Shown here: piece after piece, positions 1-10,975 of the stretch
Layout: each line of letters starts with the position of its first letter
Numbering within the stretch: position 1 is the stretch's first letter
NCBI GenBank assembly: GCA_018902385.1
Contig: JABSSW010000022.1
Coordinates: 648,485-712,484 of the forward strand
Direction of reading: 5' to 3'
Origin: Physcia stellaris
Lineage: Eukaryota > Ascomycota > Lecanoromycetes > Caliciales > Physciaceae
DNA length: 64,000 nucleotides
Program-made: the position numbers and the translations under genes
Notes under the pieces: generated by a model
Database searches by the model: none
What the model saw: only the letters and a program-made list of their open reading frames with translations
Told to the model about the DNA's origin: nothing

Positions 1-832
1 AATAAGAGTTTGAATCCACCGGAGATATCAAGTGGTCTAAAGGAGATATTTGAATGCGAGGATTGTAAGAGACCGAATGCGCAGGTAAGTAAATGGGACA
101 TTTGTCCATGGCATTTGCTGATCAGATGAGGAGCAGACAGCCAACTTCTGGGTGATAGCTCATGCAGTGGGAGACTTCCACTCTCGGCATGGGGTACTTC
201 CTTTACCTGGAACGGTCCCGGACATGAAAGCCCAATCAGCAGATTACATCCAATTGCAGAACATCTACAAAGCCAAAGCGCGAAAGGATCTTGCTGAGGT
301 GATTGAGAAGGTCCGCTCAGTCGAGGGCGAGTTCATGAAGGATGCTTTGATCGACGAGCGAGAGATCGAAGCCTTCTGTAAAGGAGCGGCATCAGTGAAA
401 TTGATAAAGGGTCGACCACTCCAATTGGCTCTGAAGCCGACTGAGATAGACTGGAGCGACACGGCAAAGTCGCTGATTCAAGAACTTGAAGACGAGAGCT
501 CTCTATTACCTCTATGTTTGGGCTTCATGGCCTACGACTGTGTGGGTACAAGAGATCAGGAGTCCATGAGGTCATATTGCAATGAAACTATCGAACGTCT
601 GCAGAAGCAATCGGGAAGATCTGTTGAAGTGGACGTTGCCATGGAGCGGACGGACAAGGTCATTGCAGAACTGGTTCGAGCTGATGGGGGAGAGCTACAT
701 AACATCTCGGCCTTGACTGGAGGAATGATTGCACAAGAGGTCATTAAGGTCATCACGAAGCAGTACATACCTTTCGACAACACATGCGTATTTGATGGCA
801 TAGCGAGTAAAGCGGGGGTCTTTAGGGTCTAA
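1..832 (+). CDS. ULA1: NEDD8-activating enzyme E1 regulatory subunit (Ula1/APP-BP1), C-terminal part
   Basis: This is the 3' portion of the regulatory half of the heterodimeric E1 that adenylates NEDD8/Rub1 before its transfer to Ubc12 for cullin neddylation. Exon 1..84 runs in from the window edge (ends ...CKRPNAQ), the intron is 85..136 (GTAAGT...GCAG, phase 0), and the last exon is 137..832. Across the junction the protein reads TANFWVIAHAV, matching the family motif at this place. Further family signatures follow: GTVPDM, YIQLQNIYKAKA, and near the C-terminus LTGGMIAQEVIKVITKQY and the hydrophobic end GVFRV. The catalytic Cys belongs to the partner Uba3, so none is expected here. About 260 residues are present, roughly half of the usual length; the start lies outside the window. 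Confidence 0.95.
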
Positions 833-1249
833 GGATGATCTCTGGAGGTCTTGCATAACATAAATCTAGCATAGCGGGTGGAGTTTAAATACGTACTTAG
901 AGCCTGATCTACTATCGTAGGTCTCTTCATTCGATCAAGCGTCACCTTAAGATATGTGTTCCAGATATTTGCGCATAGAAGGATCTTATCTTATCTCCGA
1001 GCTTTACCTAACCCACCTAGCGTGTTTCGGATATCGGATAAAGTGTCCGGTCTCAGCCCCGCGTCATAAGCAAGTCGTGATCATGCTCCTGTCCTGATTT
1101 GGCCGTTTGGACCATTGGGTCGGTATTTGATGACACTTTAACGCATTTCAACGCTGTCAATCCTACCGACTACCCTTATCAACGGAACCAAGAGCCTGTG
1201 ATATGGCAACAACATTGGAACCTCCTTGACAGATGTCAGAAATTCAAGA
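833..1249. other. Intergenic region between ULA1 and the RING ligase gene
   Basis: About 420 bp of ordinary composition holding the ULA1 3' flank and the presumed promoter and 5' UTR of the next gene. No open frame of recognisable character, RNA gene or repeat was seen. Confidence 0.6.
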
Positions 1250-4223
1250 ATGAGCTCCAGCAGTGCGGTCTTGGGGCTTGCCTCCAACGGAACCGCAGCA
1301 ATTCCAATTCCTTCACCAACCGGAGACCTTTTGCCCTCTACTTTTGGTCACATCAAAGATGCAGTCTCAAGCACACTCCCATACTTCAATCCATCCCCAA
1401 AGGACTTGGTCATGGCCGTTCCACGTCTACTGGCTCACCTTGGATTCTTCGCATTTGTTGTTGTACCGGAACGGATAGACTACTTATTTCATTTACCAAA
1501 TGGTGGTAGTGCGATCGCAGAAGCTACTGCCAATCGGACACAGGCCATGGTATCTGCGGCTATCTCAAGTGCTGCGACCATGTCATCCTCAGCAGGAGGA
1601 CCAGCTGCTACGGAAACTGCAAAAGCCGGCTTATTGAGTCAAATGGGTTTCCAGCATGTGCGAAGCTTTGGAGGCGTATTCTCATATCTGACCAGTAGAT
1701 GGGCGTTGGGAACTGTTACACTGGTGAGCAATTCACAGTGGGGCGATGCAAGGAGTGCACGATGCTGATACGAGCTAGGCTGTTGTACTTAATCGAACTA
1801 CAGTGTACGCGTCGGCCAGACGCCCCATCTATCTTCGTTGGTATATTCGAATAGCCTTAAGAATAATACCAATATGGCTCTTCTGTTCTCAGATATCGTC
1901 ACTCCTACAAGCCATACACTGTCAAACATCACCGGAATACTCGAGTCTAAAGTATGGTGGTAACGCTACACAAAGAGATCTTGACTTTTCTGGCGATGCT
2001 GGCCTGCTTCATGGCCTAAGCTCAATAATGCTACTTTGGCAGAGTGACCAGGAATCCTGTGTTGCGACGGGCATGATCCGAGAAAGCGAGCTATCCCCGC
2101 CTTCAGTAGGATCTCTGTCCCTGCTGTGGCCTTTATTCAAAACACTCTGCCTCAGTCAGTGGGTAGACACTGCTTCAGCTGCTCTACAGGGGTTCAAACC
2201 ATTGACGGAGACTGGAATGTCGATATTCGAGCATTCCCTTGCCTTTGCAGAGTCGGAAGCTATGGTATCGAGCCAACTCGGCTTGTCACCTTGGGGATTC
2301 CCGAAAACAAATATTGCCAAAAATGCAACCGCCTCCGCCGGTACCAATGCGCAAATCGACTTAGTACCGATCAGTGCTCTTTACAACAGGATGAATACAG
2401 CGCCAGAGGTGCTGCTGATTGGGCTTATATCATCGCTTAATTGCTTGACGGCCCACATACTCGGAGTCCTAGGTCTGCAGGGTAGGTATAGATTGCTAAA
2501 TACTGGTGTTTGGGGCTTATGTTTCATGTTATCTCTCTTCTGGGGCTTTCTCAGCTTCAAGCCTGAATCAGGCTTCGATGCTATCATTCTGCGATTTCCA
2601 ACTGTCTACATCGTAGGTTTTATACCGCATCTGCTTATCCTGGTCGGAATCTTGATCTGCAGCTGTATTTACACGCTTGCGCTTTTTCTTGTAGTCCTTT
2701 CTCCCAATCCTGGAGGACCTGAGTCGCCCACGCTACAAGAGAGGATTCAGGCCGCACACGACAATCTCCAAGCTCATGGACAGATGCAGAACTTCCAAAT
2801 CCGTTTGCACGATGATTTCTATTCGACTTTACTCAGAGTAGGGTTTTCTGTCCTTACCGTTGCTAGCGAAGCTGTCTATCTGAACGAAGGGCAGAAGATC
2901 GGCGTAGGTGCATTGACATGGCTGGAGAATGAGCGGCTGAAAGAGCTTGAAGAAGCCAAGCAGTCCTTTAGTAACACCCTATCCAGCGGTGTTGCTGATG
3001 GAATAACTCTTACCGAGGACTCAGTATCCCAATCACCGAGGGATGCACGCGTCTGGACCAGTGGGTACGGCCGGGAGAGAACCACAAAACTGCTCAAAGC
3101 AGGATCTTACACATACGCTACCAGGACTGGCGCCGGTGGTGTGGGCGCTTTTCAGCGAGGTGGACGCTACATCATGGTTTGGGAGTTCTTCAACGGTGTC
3201 TTCTGGTTATCGATGGCGTGGTTTGCCACTGTGCTCTCGAAGACTTTATTTCCTATTGGGATCAACTGGCGTCCTAGTTGGGCGACAAGGCCATCGAGTC
3301 AAGTAGCGGGCCCCGTTAAAATTCAGTCGCACACGAAGCAGCCTGAGTCACTGGAATTTTGGATCCTTTCTGAGGACGGCCATCTCTCGCTCCCGAAAGA
3401 CAATGACGTCGACGTAGAGGGGGAGACCAAAAAGCGATTGAAGGTTGTGAGTGACTTTTGGGGCGAAACGGAGGAGCGAAAGCTGGACAACACACTCTAC
3501 GATTGGTGGAAAAACGGTGGTTGGTGGGGCGAGAAAGATGAGAGCGGTACTTACCAGCAACTCGATTTCGATGACGAAGACACCACAAGCGTCATGTCAA
3601 TGTCTACCAACCACGATACCGCCTCTGAATGGGAGAGCGAAGACGATGGGTCTCGAACGCCAACTCAGCTTCGTCCAAGCCATCAAACACCCCCTTCGCC
3701 TGGTCTCCCGATGGACCATGCTATTGATCCTTCCTACCTCGCTCAGCTCCTTGATCCCAAGAACTCCGAGCAGCGTCAGGAGGCGCGCATGTTGGCCGCT
3801 CATCTCAGTAGTGACCGTATCCTCACACGCTCTCAGTACCAACACGACCAAAAATTCGAAAAAGCCCATGTCCTAACGTCGACTCGACATCGTCCGCCAG
3901 GCTTTGTTCCCTCCTCTCCCAACGGCCGCTTGACACCTCAGGAGGAAGCCGAGGTACTTGAATACCTGATCATATCTCGTCGAGCTGCAGCTACAAACTC
4001 CGCCAAAGAAGGGGCGTCTTGGCGTGATGGAGCAGAAGGGTTAGGCGCAGGAGGCCCGCAGTGCGTGGTTTGTCAGAGCGCGCCGAGGACGGTACTATCC
4101 TGGCCCTGTCGCTGTCTCAGTCTTTGCGAGGACTGTAGGGTTTCGCTGGCGATGAACAATTTTGGGACTTGCGTTTGCTGCCGCACAGATATCGTTGGCT
4201 TTTCGAGATTATATGTACCGTAA
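1250..4223 (+). CDS. Multi-pass membrane RING-type E3 ubiquitin ligase, ASI1/ASI3-like
   Basis: Predicted 972-residue protein from two exons, 1250..1723 and 1779..4223. The intron is 1724..1778 (GTGAGC...GCTAG, phase 0); the join reads GTVTL|AVVLNRTTVY and opens a frame that is closed just upstream. Several hydrophobic segments lie in the first two thirds (around HLGFFAFVVV, IIPIWLFCSQI, VLLIGLISSLNCL, LCFMLSLFWGF, LLILVGILICSCIY). The C-terminal 55 residues carry an all-Cys RING variant: CVVC, PCRCLSLCEDC and CVCC, ending GFSRLYVP. In yeast, Asi1/Asi3 form an inner nuclear membrane ligase that degrades mislocalised proteins; that role and site are inferred from the RING and topology. The ATG at 1250 opens a Ser-rich N-terminus; a start nine codons further up is only TTG. 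An acidic, disordered stretch (about residues 690-800) precedes the RING. Confidence 0.85.
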
Positions 4224-6818
4224 CGTTGGGGAAGGGGGGCATGGTTGGGTCGTGGTTTATTACGCATAGCGATGGCTGCATGTTAGATTTCATAGGTGTT
4301 ACAGCCTCAATAGGAGAGGATGGTGTCTTACTTGGGATGTATATCTGGTGTTCCCGCGACGACTTTTCACCTGTGTTTGCGTATTCGTTGGTCTTTCTAC
4401 TTGGTTTTCTACTTTACAACTCAGGCCCCAATCACAGCATTTCCACCCCTTATTATCTTGGCTGGCAGCATACGGACCCCCCAGTTCGGTAAATGGACCC
4501 CCCTTTGCCGAAAAAGTGGCCCACATCTTCCGCCAAAGTCCGATTGTGTCATACAAGAATGACCTTTTTGTCAGAGATACCTTATCCCAATCGATCTACT
4601 ATCTACCCACCTCACTACCTCCCTCCCTAGCTGCCTACGTGCCTGCTTCTCTTCAGCCTTCTCCCACTTTGCACGACACTCTCGAATCCGATATTAATTA
4701 AACATTGCCATTTACGAGTGATTCAATGCAATCAAGCGTCTCGTCGTCGTCATCAGAAGGAGTCTCGAAAGCAATGAGTCGATTTGTAAGAACTTAAAAG
4801 GCTCGAATCTGACGAGGATGTGATCGCGACAACAGTATCGCAATTAACCCATGCTACCTAAGTCTTCGATTTTCGCCGAATGGATGCTGTAGACGATGAC
4901 GGAATCAATAAAGAATGTGGGCGGACGAGCAAGAAGAATGGGCAGTTGGAATGGAGACATTTGATGATTTTGAGCTGACTGGAGAGCGAACAATCGATGA
5001 AAATTCTCTCTTTCTTGTCGATACATTTTAGAGTGTGATAGCTGAGAGACGCGTATCGCTGGAGTGATTTGATTCTGATGTTAGAGTCAGGAGGGTCGAA
5101 TGGCTCGTATACAGCTGTTCAAGTCCCCTTCTGCCCACTCATCCCATCCTCGGGAATTTCTCTTCCTGAGGTCAAATTCTGCCCCACCTCTCCCACCAAA
5201 GCAGGTATGTAAACAATTCTGGGCTCTGGAAGGGTCAGTGGTGAAGCCTGCAGTGCGTACGTGAATGTGAATTCGGGTACCTAGGCTTCATCGCTACTTT
5301 CCTATGGTGCATCATCTCAACATCCCCTTAGCCTACTTCCTCACATTCTCCCCTCAAAGTGTCCGCTCTATCGCTTCGAGGGATGCGGGGAGGCCATGGA
5401 ATCAGGGAGATGGGGGTGGATTACGAGAGCTGAGGCGAGATGATGATGGGAAGGGGTTAGGTTGTCGGGATGGCGGACTTGATTTTTTGGATTTGGGGAT
5501 TTGTCTGTGTTAATGTGTTTATAGAAGTAGAGATTGAGAGGATATGTACTTATACTTGGACATGGTGTAATTAGGGGCGGATGCACGGTTGAGAGGAGGT
5601 TTACGGGTGGCGAGTGGGATTGATGCTATCGAGTGGGAGTTGTAAGAGATGCTTTGTGGTGCAGCTCACGTGGATATGTATTGAGCTTTTTGTTCCTTTG
5701 GAAATATCGTTGCTTTATCTTTCGCTTCTACAAATCATCCAATTTTGGAAGTTGTTGAGAGGTTTTAGTTTGGCTGGGGAGAATTTGTCTTATACTTGAT
5801 ATATGCTGTCTTCTTTTTTCGTTTTTTGACTTCATAGATATTGGGGTCGTTTAGATAGGAGCGTGGATGACATTAGGGTGTTAGAGGATTATCTTGAAGC
5901 GTTTTAGTCATGATCACGCACTCGCTCAAAGATCTTTTCATATCTCCAAACTCCCTCCGTAATACATACCATCTTGTTATTTCGAAGGGACTACCAAGAT
6001 TTCATCCTCATCCACTTACTTCCCGCATCTAATTTCCTCAGAGGCGAGTAGATATCAAAAAGGGCCTATTGATAGGGTACTTGACGAATAATAGACGATA
6101 TCAAGGAACCACGCGCGAGACGTCCCCGTTCATTCAATCCGCTCGCTGCAGACCGTCGCCCACTGTCTCATGAATAACTGCGCCAGGAAAGCCAGGAAGG
6201 ATGGAGCACCAATGAGCACACGCTTCGAACTGTGTCTATGCCCTCCGAGCAACGGACCATCAGAGAAACAGCTCCTCGCCGCTCACAAGCCATATCGGTG
6301 GTATGGACGTCGTTCATTTGGCGAGCGTGAGAGTGGATGGTTTTAGTGGAGTGTGGATGTCTGGTCGAGGTGGATTGACAGGCTGTGTAGCGCAAGAGGG
6401 ATATTCAGGGTGATGTCACTGGATCTCGCGGAGGCGCTCGTGGACGCGGTTTGCTTTGTAGGAGGGTGGACTGTGCATAAAGCATTCGGAAGGCTCGGAA
6501 TAGCCATTCCCGAAGGTAGCGGGGCAGACAAAGGGGGTTTTGCGAAGATGGAACCGGAGAGATAGATGTGGAATCGAGCGAAGGAGAATTGTAGGACAGA
6601 CAGGAAGCAGGACTCTGCCGGCGGCGTCTCTGGCGAAAAGAGTCTGGGAAGGATCCTCATGGTCCCTGGAGATGAGTCCAGGTTCCACCTCTTATCTTAC
6701 TGTCCTTCCTCTAAACCCCCATTCCCCACCCCCATTTCAGTATCTTTTATCAAGATCGGCACAAATTTCCATTTCCCTCAGCCTAATATTACTCCCTGAA
6801 ATCCAAGGTTGAATGATC
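4224..6818. other. Gene-poor intergenic region
   Basis: About 2.6 kb with only short unsupported open frames (60-117 codons) on both strands, none with family motifs, splice-joined partners or consistent third-position bias. The DNA has normal composition, without the AT-rich signature seen later. It presumably contains 3' UTRs. No tRNA, transposon ends or tandem repeat was recognised. Confidence 0.55.
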
Positions 6819-7929
6819 CTATCTTTCACCGGCATTTGTTTGATTCGTTTCCATCACTCGAGCACTCGTTACATTCACTACATCTTCCATGGCTGCATGC
6901 TGATCGTCAACCAGCTCTGGACCAAGATTCCCTCCCTCCAAAAGCTCTCTTTCATTCTGAGGCAGAATTGGCCATTTCGTGCACTTCGCAGACACCACTA
7001 AATGATGCTCAGTCAACACTCCATCCTCACGATCCCCCGACCCAATCGAAAGAGAAAAAAAATTTGACTTACTATAAGCGTAATAGACCCAATTTTCCGC
7101 ATTTTCAAATGCCTCTGCAGGACTCAGCTTCCAAGCCTTGTTGATATTGTAAACCTGCTCTTTAGAGTGCAGCACCTCATAGCCGGGCTGGGCGTAGAGA
7201 TAGTAATACACCAATTCGTGAAATATGGACCAGATCTGGGTTTGCGAGATGCTCTCTCCGGTTACGTCTTCTTCTGTTGATTTTGGAATGAAATGAGTCG
7301 AGAGACGATCTACGGTTGGGCAGGCATCGCTGGCTGGGTGAGAGGGGAGCTCGAAAAATCCGGGACAGAGCATGATCCATGGTTTGGGATACAGATAGAA
7401 TGAGATCGCCCCTTCATTTTGCTCGCAATTGTCATATGCATCGTGAGTTATTCCTTCGGGACTTGTGAGCCCCATGAGCCCCGGTGATACGCAGACGAAA
7501 GTGGGATTTCCGTTGTTGAACATCGGCTCCGGGGGATATTGGGCATTTCCGATCGTGATGTTGGTGATGACATTGGCGACCAATTGGGCTTGAGATGAAT
7601 CCTTGATAAAGAACTCGTAAGCTGTGCTGCGATGGGATAAAGTGCCTCTTGCGTCGTGGATGACGGGAAGCAGTGTATGCCTGAGGTTTTGAAGGGCGGT
7701 ATTTAGTAGAGCTGCCTGCCCATGATTGCAATTCAAAAACTGGTAATTACCGCTTTTGCCTACTAAGACGTCTAGAATGGATCAGGGATTGTCAGAATGC
7801 ATCATCGAGCTAATTATAGAGTAAGAACTTGCCGCTCCGTGGCAAATTATTCTGTTTTCTCTCGGAAGCGACCATTGCAAGAGTGCATGTTCCGAAAGTA
7901 ACGAGATTTGAGACCAATGCGAACTTCAT
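6819..7929 (-). CDS. Secreted M35-like (aspzincin/deuterolysin-type) metalloprotease homologue with altered zinc motif
   Basis: Three minus-strand exons are inferred: 7929..7833, 7771..7073 and 6997..6819, giving 324 residues. Intron 1 (7832..7772) has a GC donor (GCAAGT) and a CTAG acceptor; intron 2 (7072..6998) is GTAAGT...TTTAG. Residues 1-20 form a signal peptide (MKFALVSNLVTFGTCTLAMV). The zincin helix is IFHELVYYY at residues 215-223: His217 and Glu218 are present, but the second zinc-binding His of HExxH is Tyr221 (TAT, plus-strand 7206..7208). The downstream NAENWVYYAY and, after intron 2, VSAKCTKWP resemble the NADNYxYF...C ending of secreted fungal M35-like proteins, which supports the splice. 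It probably is or was a secreted endopeptidase; without the His, activity is doubtful. Confidence 0.75.
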
Positions 7930-8718
7930 GTTGATTGAATTTTCGTATTTTGAGGGAACGCAAGAAAGACATAATAACATCAAGGAATGCATCCTTATAT
8001 CATGATTGACTGCTGGCTACAGCACGACTTTGGATCGTCTACGCGGTGGGGTGTGATCGCGTGTCGCGAGTGACTGTCGAAGCTTCCGCAGCATGGCACC
8101 GGCTCAAAGACCGCCCAATTGTCTCACCATCATGTCCTTCGATAACGTTGGTCTTGGGTAGTCCTTTAATCTTTTGTAAAGGGCTGGTGGTGCATTAAAA
8201 GGATGTACCAACAGGATACCACAGCGCGGGCGATAAGTTCGTGCATTCGATGGGAGCACCGAAACGACAAGAACATATAGTAGTAGTAGCTCGACTTGAC
8301 AAAGAGATCAATTTCAAGAACTCTTCCATGTCACACACAATTCTTGACAACAGAAGGAGAACAGCCTTTTCACTCTCTCTCGAAAGAGCAAAGGACTGGC
8401 AAACAATTGAGAAAATCAAAACTTCAAACAACAAGACCCTACGCCCAGGCCCAAAATCCGGTGCTTTTAAGGCCAGGCGATACCCTCGATCCCGGACTCG
8501 AGCCATGGCTTTTATGTCGAAAGGATCCTTTCTGGGCGGCTAGGGCCAAGGACTTCGGAAGTCTGTCATGACCGCGTGTCGCGAACGGTTGACGAAACTT
8601 CCCGCAATATAGCAGCAGTTCCAAAAATGAACATATGTTTCACCAAGAGAGGCAGGCCGGAGTTGCTAGCGAAAAGAATCCGAGAGTCGTTTCCGGATCA
8701 TTGTATTGGAGAAGCCCA
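7930..8718. other. Intergenic region upstream of the protease gene
   Basis: Presumed promoter of the minus-strand protease gene plus non-coding DNA. An imperfect direct repeat of about 48 bp occurs at 8053..8100 and 8568..8615; both copies contain CGCGTGTCGCGA and then a GACGAA/GTCGAA...CCCGCA/CCGCA stretch. A 15-mer, CAACAGGATACCACA, occurs near 8209 and again near 9308. No gene is supported. Confidence 0.5.
8053..8615. repeat. Pair of ~48 bp imperfect direct repeats
   Basis: The segments 8053..8100 and 8568..8615 align with the shared core CGCGTGTCGCGA and similar downstream sequence, separated by about 470 bp of unrelated DNA. They could be ends of a degenerate element or a local duplication. 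Neither coding nor terminal inverted repeats are evident. Confidence 0.35.
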
Positions 8719-9118
8719 GTGTGCCCGTTCATACACCAATAAGTTCATTGGCCAATCAACGTACGTTCATTCGTCAATCAACGCGTTCATTGCTCAATAC
8801 ACGAAATTTTCAGTTGAAACGTCAATTTTCAGTTCATTGAACAATAAACACGTTGATTGCGAAAGAAACGTTAATATTTTAATAATTGCGAAATCGTAAT
8901 AGTTACTGTTTTCGTCGAAATGTACTGCGAATACTAGAAACAAATTAGCGCAATTTTCAAGTTTTTTGAAATTTACGATGTATTTGGCAATGAACGAGAT
9001 GATTTGTCAATGATTTGAATATTGATCAATGAACGCGTTTATTGGCCAACAGACGTTCATTGACAAATGAACGACGTTGATTGGCCAATGCTCGTCATTG
9101 GCCAATCAACGGGCACAC
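8719..9118. mobile_element. MITE-like element with ~80 bp imperfect terminal inverted repeats
   Basis: The left end starts GTGTGCCCGTTCATACACC and the reverse complement of the right end starts GTGTGCCCGTTGATTGGCC. Homology continues about 80 bp inward through repeated motifs such as CATTGGCCAATCAACG and CGCGTTCATTG. The 400 bp interior has no coding capacity, as expected of a non-autonomous DNA element. The palindromic core TTGGCCAA recurs several times. No convincing target-site duplication is visible (flanks CCCA and CTTA), so the superfamily is undetermined. Confidence 0.6.
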
Positions 9119-10160
9119 CTTAGGATATGAATGTCAGAATACTTTCCTTAAGCCCTCTAGCGTCTTGGCACTAGGATAAATCGCCCACCACCTCCATAGC
9201 AATTACATCCTCAAGCGCCATAATGTATCAACAATGAAAGATTAGCTCAGTCGTGAGTACGTCGATTATGGAAACAGGAAAAGTAATTCTGTGGAGAGAG
9301 GCGGTACTCAACAGGATACCACACGTCCGCCAGTGAGGGCTGCGAATTTGCGACTTGTTGATGGGTAGGATGTCTGAGCTGCTTTGCGCATGATGGAGTC
9401 AGTCACCACATAAGCATCCTAAGTAACCGTTACTATTTACATCCAACGAAATAAATCTCGACATCAGGATCGATTATGCGTCATTTTGAGAAACGTATGT
9501 ATTTCGAGAAGATGATCGGTATTTCACATGTATATTCTATGCATATTAATCAAACTCGTACATAAAGCAAAACTATCTAACCAAAAAGCAGGCTAACTAT
9601 GTTGAATTATGTTCATAAGAATCATTAAACATTAAGGACCCTCATAAGATATTAACTGTCAAAGCTTCTAATATGCAGAGAAAGAAAGATCAACTTGGGG
9701 GAGAAAACATACATATATTTATAGACCTCTCTTTAGCAGGGCTGATTGATGAAGATAGCTGCTGTGAGCTTGACGGATCTGTTTCATGAACAAGCGATGT
9801 GGATGGGAGATTCACAGAAGATATTCAATAGAGTTTAGTCAAATCTTCGATTCATGCGTCGACGATTTGCTATACATTGAGTTGATTCTTAATTCAAGAG
9901 ATAGGGAACATCTAATTCATTAGGAATGAACTTTGTAGTGACAGCATTGTTGCAGCAATATTCGATGTTGTGCTAAAACAATCTTGGATATCATTCTGAT
10001 ACTGTGATTAAAGAACCGACTGGTGTGATGACGTCCTGAAAAGGAGCCCTGAAACCCAGTATCAATTCTAGTGTAGGAACTTCTGGTGCTTGTAACTCTC
10101 TATGAAAAAGGCGCAACTGAAACTGTATCGATCAAGTATTAGACCGGTCGTGATGTATTG
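9119..10160. other. Intergenic region
   Basis: About 1 kb of non-coding DNA between two MITE-like elements. No gene-like frame, RNA gene or further repeat was recognised apart from the short CAACAGGATACCACA motif near 9308. Confidence 0.5.
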
Positions 10161-10393
10161 TATCCCATGGTCTGGTCTGGTGCTATCTTGCCTCCCATGC
10201 GTCGCCACCGATACACTCAATATGATAAATCGCTTACCCGTGTTTGGCACAAAGCATATGAAAACGTCATGAAGACGGTATCAACATGACATGTAAACAA
10301 CATCATCTTCTGATTTCGCCCCCAAGCCGGGTAATCGTAGATCTGTCGGTGTATCCTAAATATTAGCACCACTTATTACCAGACCATGGGATA
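10161..10393. mobile_element. TA-flanked MITE copy 1
   Basis: A 233 bp element starting TATCCCATGGTCTGGT and ending in its inverted copy ACCAGACCATGGGATA. Terminal TA on both sides is consistent with a TA target-site duplication of Tc1/mariner or pogo-type elements. The interior has no coding capacity. It shares an interior core (ACCCGTGTTTGGCACAA and AGCACCACTTATTACC) with the copy at 10789..10975. Confidence 0.65.
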
Positions 10394-10788
10394 TGTAGAA
10401 GTGCTTTGGTCCACTAATTGGTGCGTCAAAATCTCAGAGGAAATCTCCTTCCCGAGCATCTCCTCTGGACTAGGGACCAAAAATAGTTACAAGCAATTCA
10501 TGACAGCGTCTGTTAGCGAGTGACATATACGTCATGCTTATGAGAATCGTTCTATTGGACACAAAGACAGCGTAGTCTGATAAAAAGACTACGAGCTCGT
10601 TGTGAACCTTCGAAATTGTAGCTCGCAAGCAGAGCTTGTTGAAATGATCATGCGCTTGACTACGTGATGCTAACATCCAACTGCTTAAAGGGTTACGACA
10701 TCGATAAGCCAGCGACTACACAAGCTCCATGGCTCCTTGCGACCCCGATTACGAAGCTGTCATGAAGAAAGGATTCACAGGTCCGATA

Positions 10789-10975
10789 TATCCCATGATC
10801 TGGTGTGGTGCTATCCCTCCCCCAAGCATCGCCACCAATACCTCCAATATGACAAAACGCGTACCCGTGTTTGGCACAAGGCATATGAAAACAACATGAT
10901 CGTCTAACTTCGTCCTAACCCGGGTAATCGTGGTATCCTAAAAGTTAGCACCACTTATTACCAGACCATGGGATA
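10789..10975. mobile_element. TA-flanked MITE copy 2
   Basis: A 187 bp relative of the element about 400 bp upstream in the window, in the same orientation. It begins TATCCCATGATCTGGT and ends ACCAGACCATGGGATA. It shares the interior blocks ACCCGTGTTTGGCACAA and TTAGCACCACTTATTACC but has a shorter middle. The two copies are diverged, so neither looks recent. Confidence 0.65.

Noticed and set aside
4320-4701. Overlapping frames of 80-117 codons downstream of the RING ligase gene
   Set aside because: All three phases are open over the same stretch without motifs or codon bias; most likely 3' UTR or spacer.
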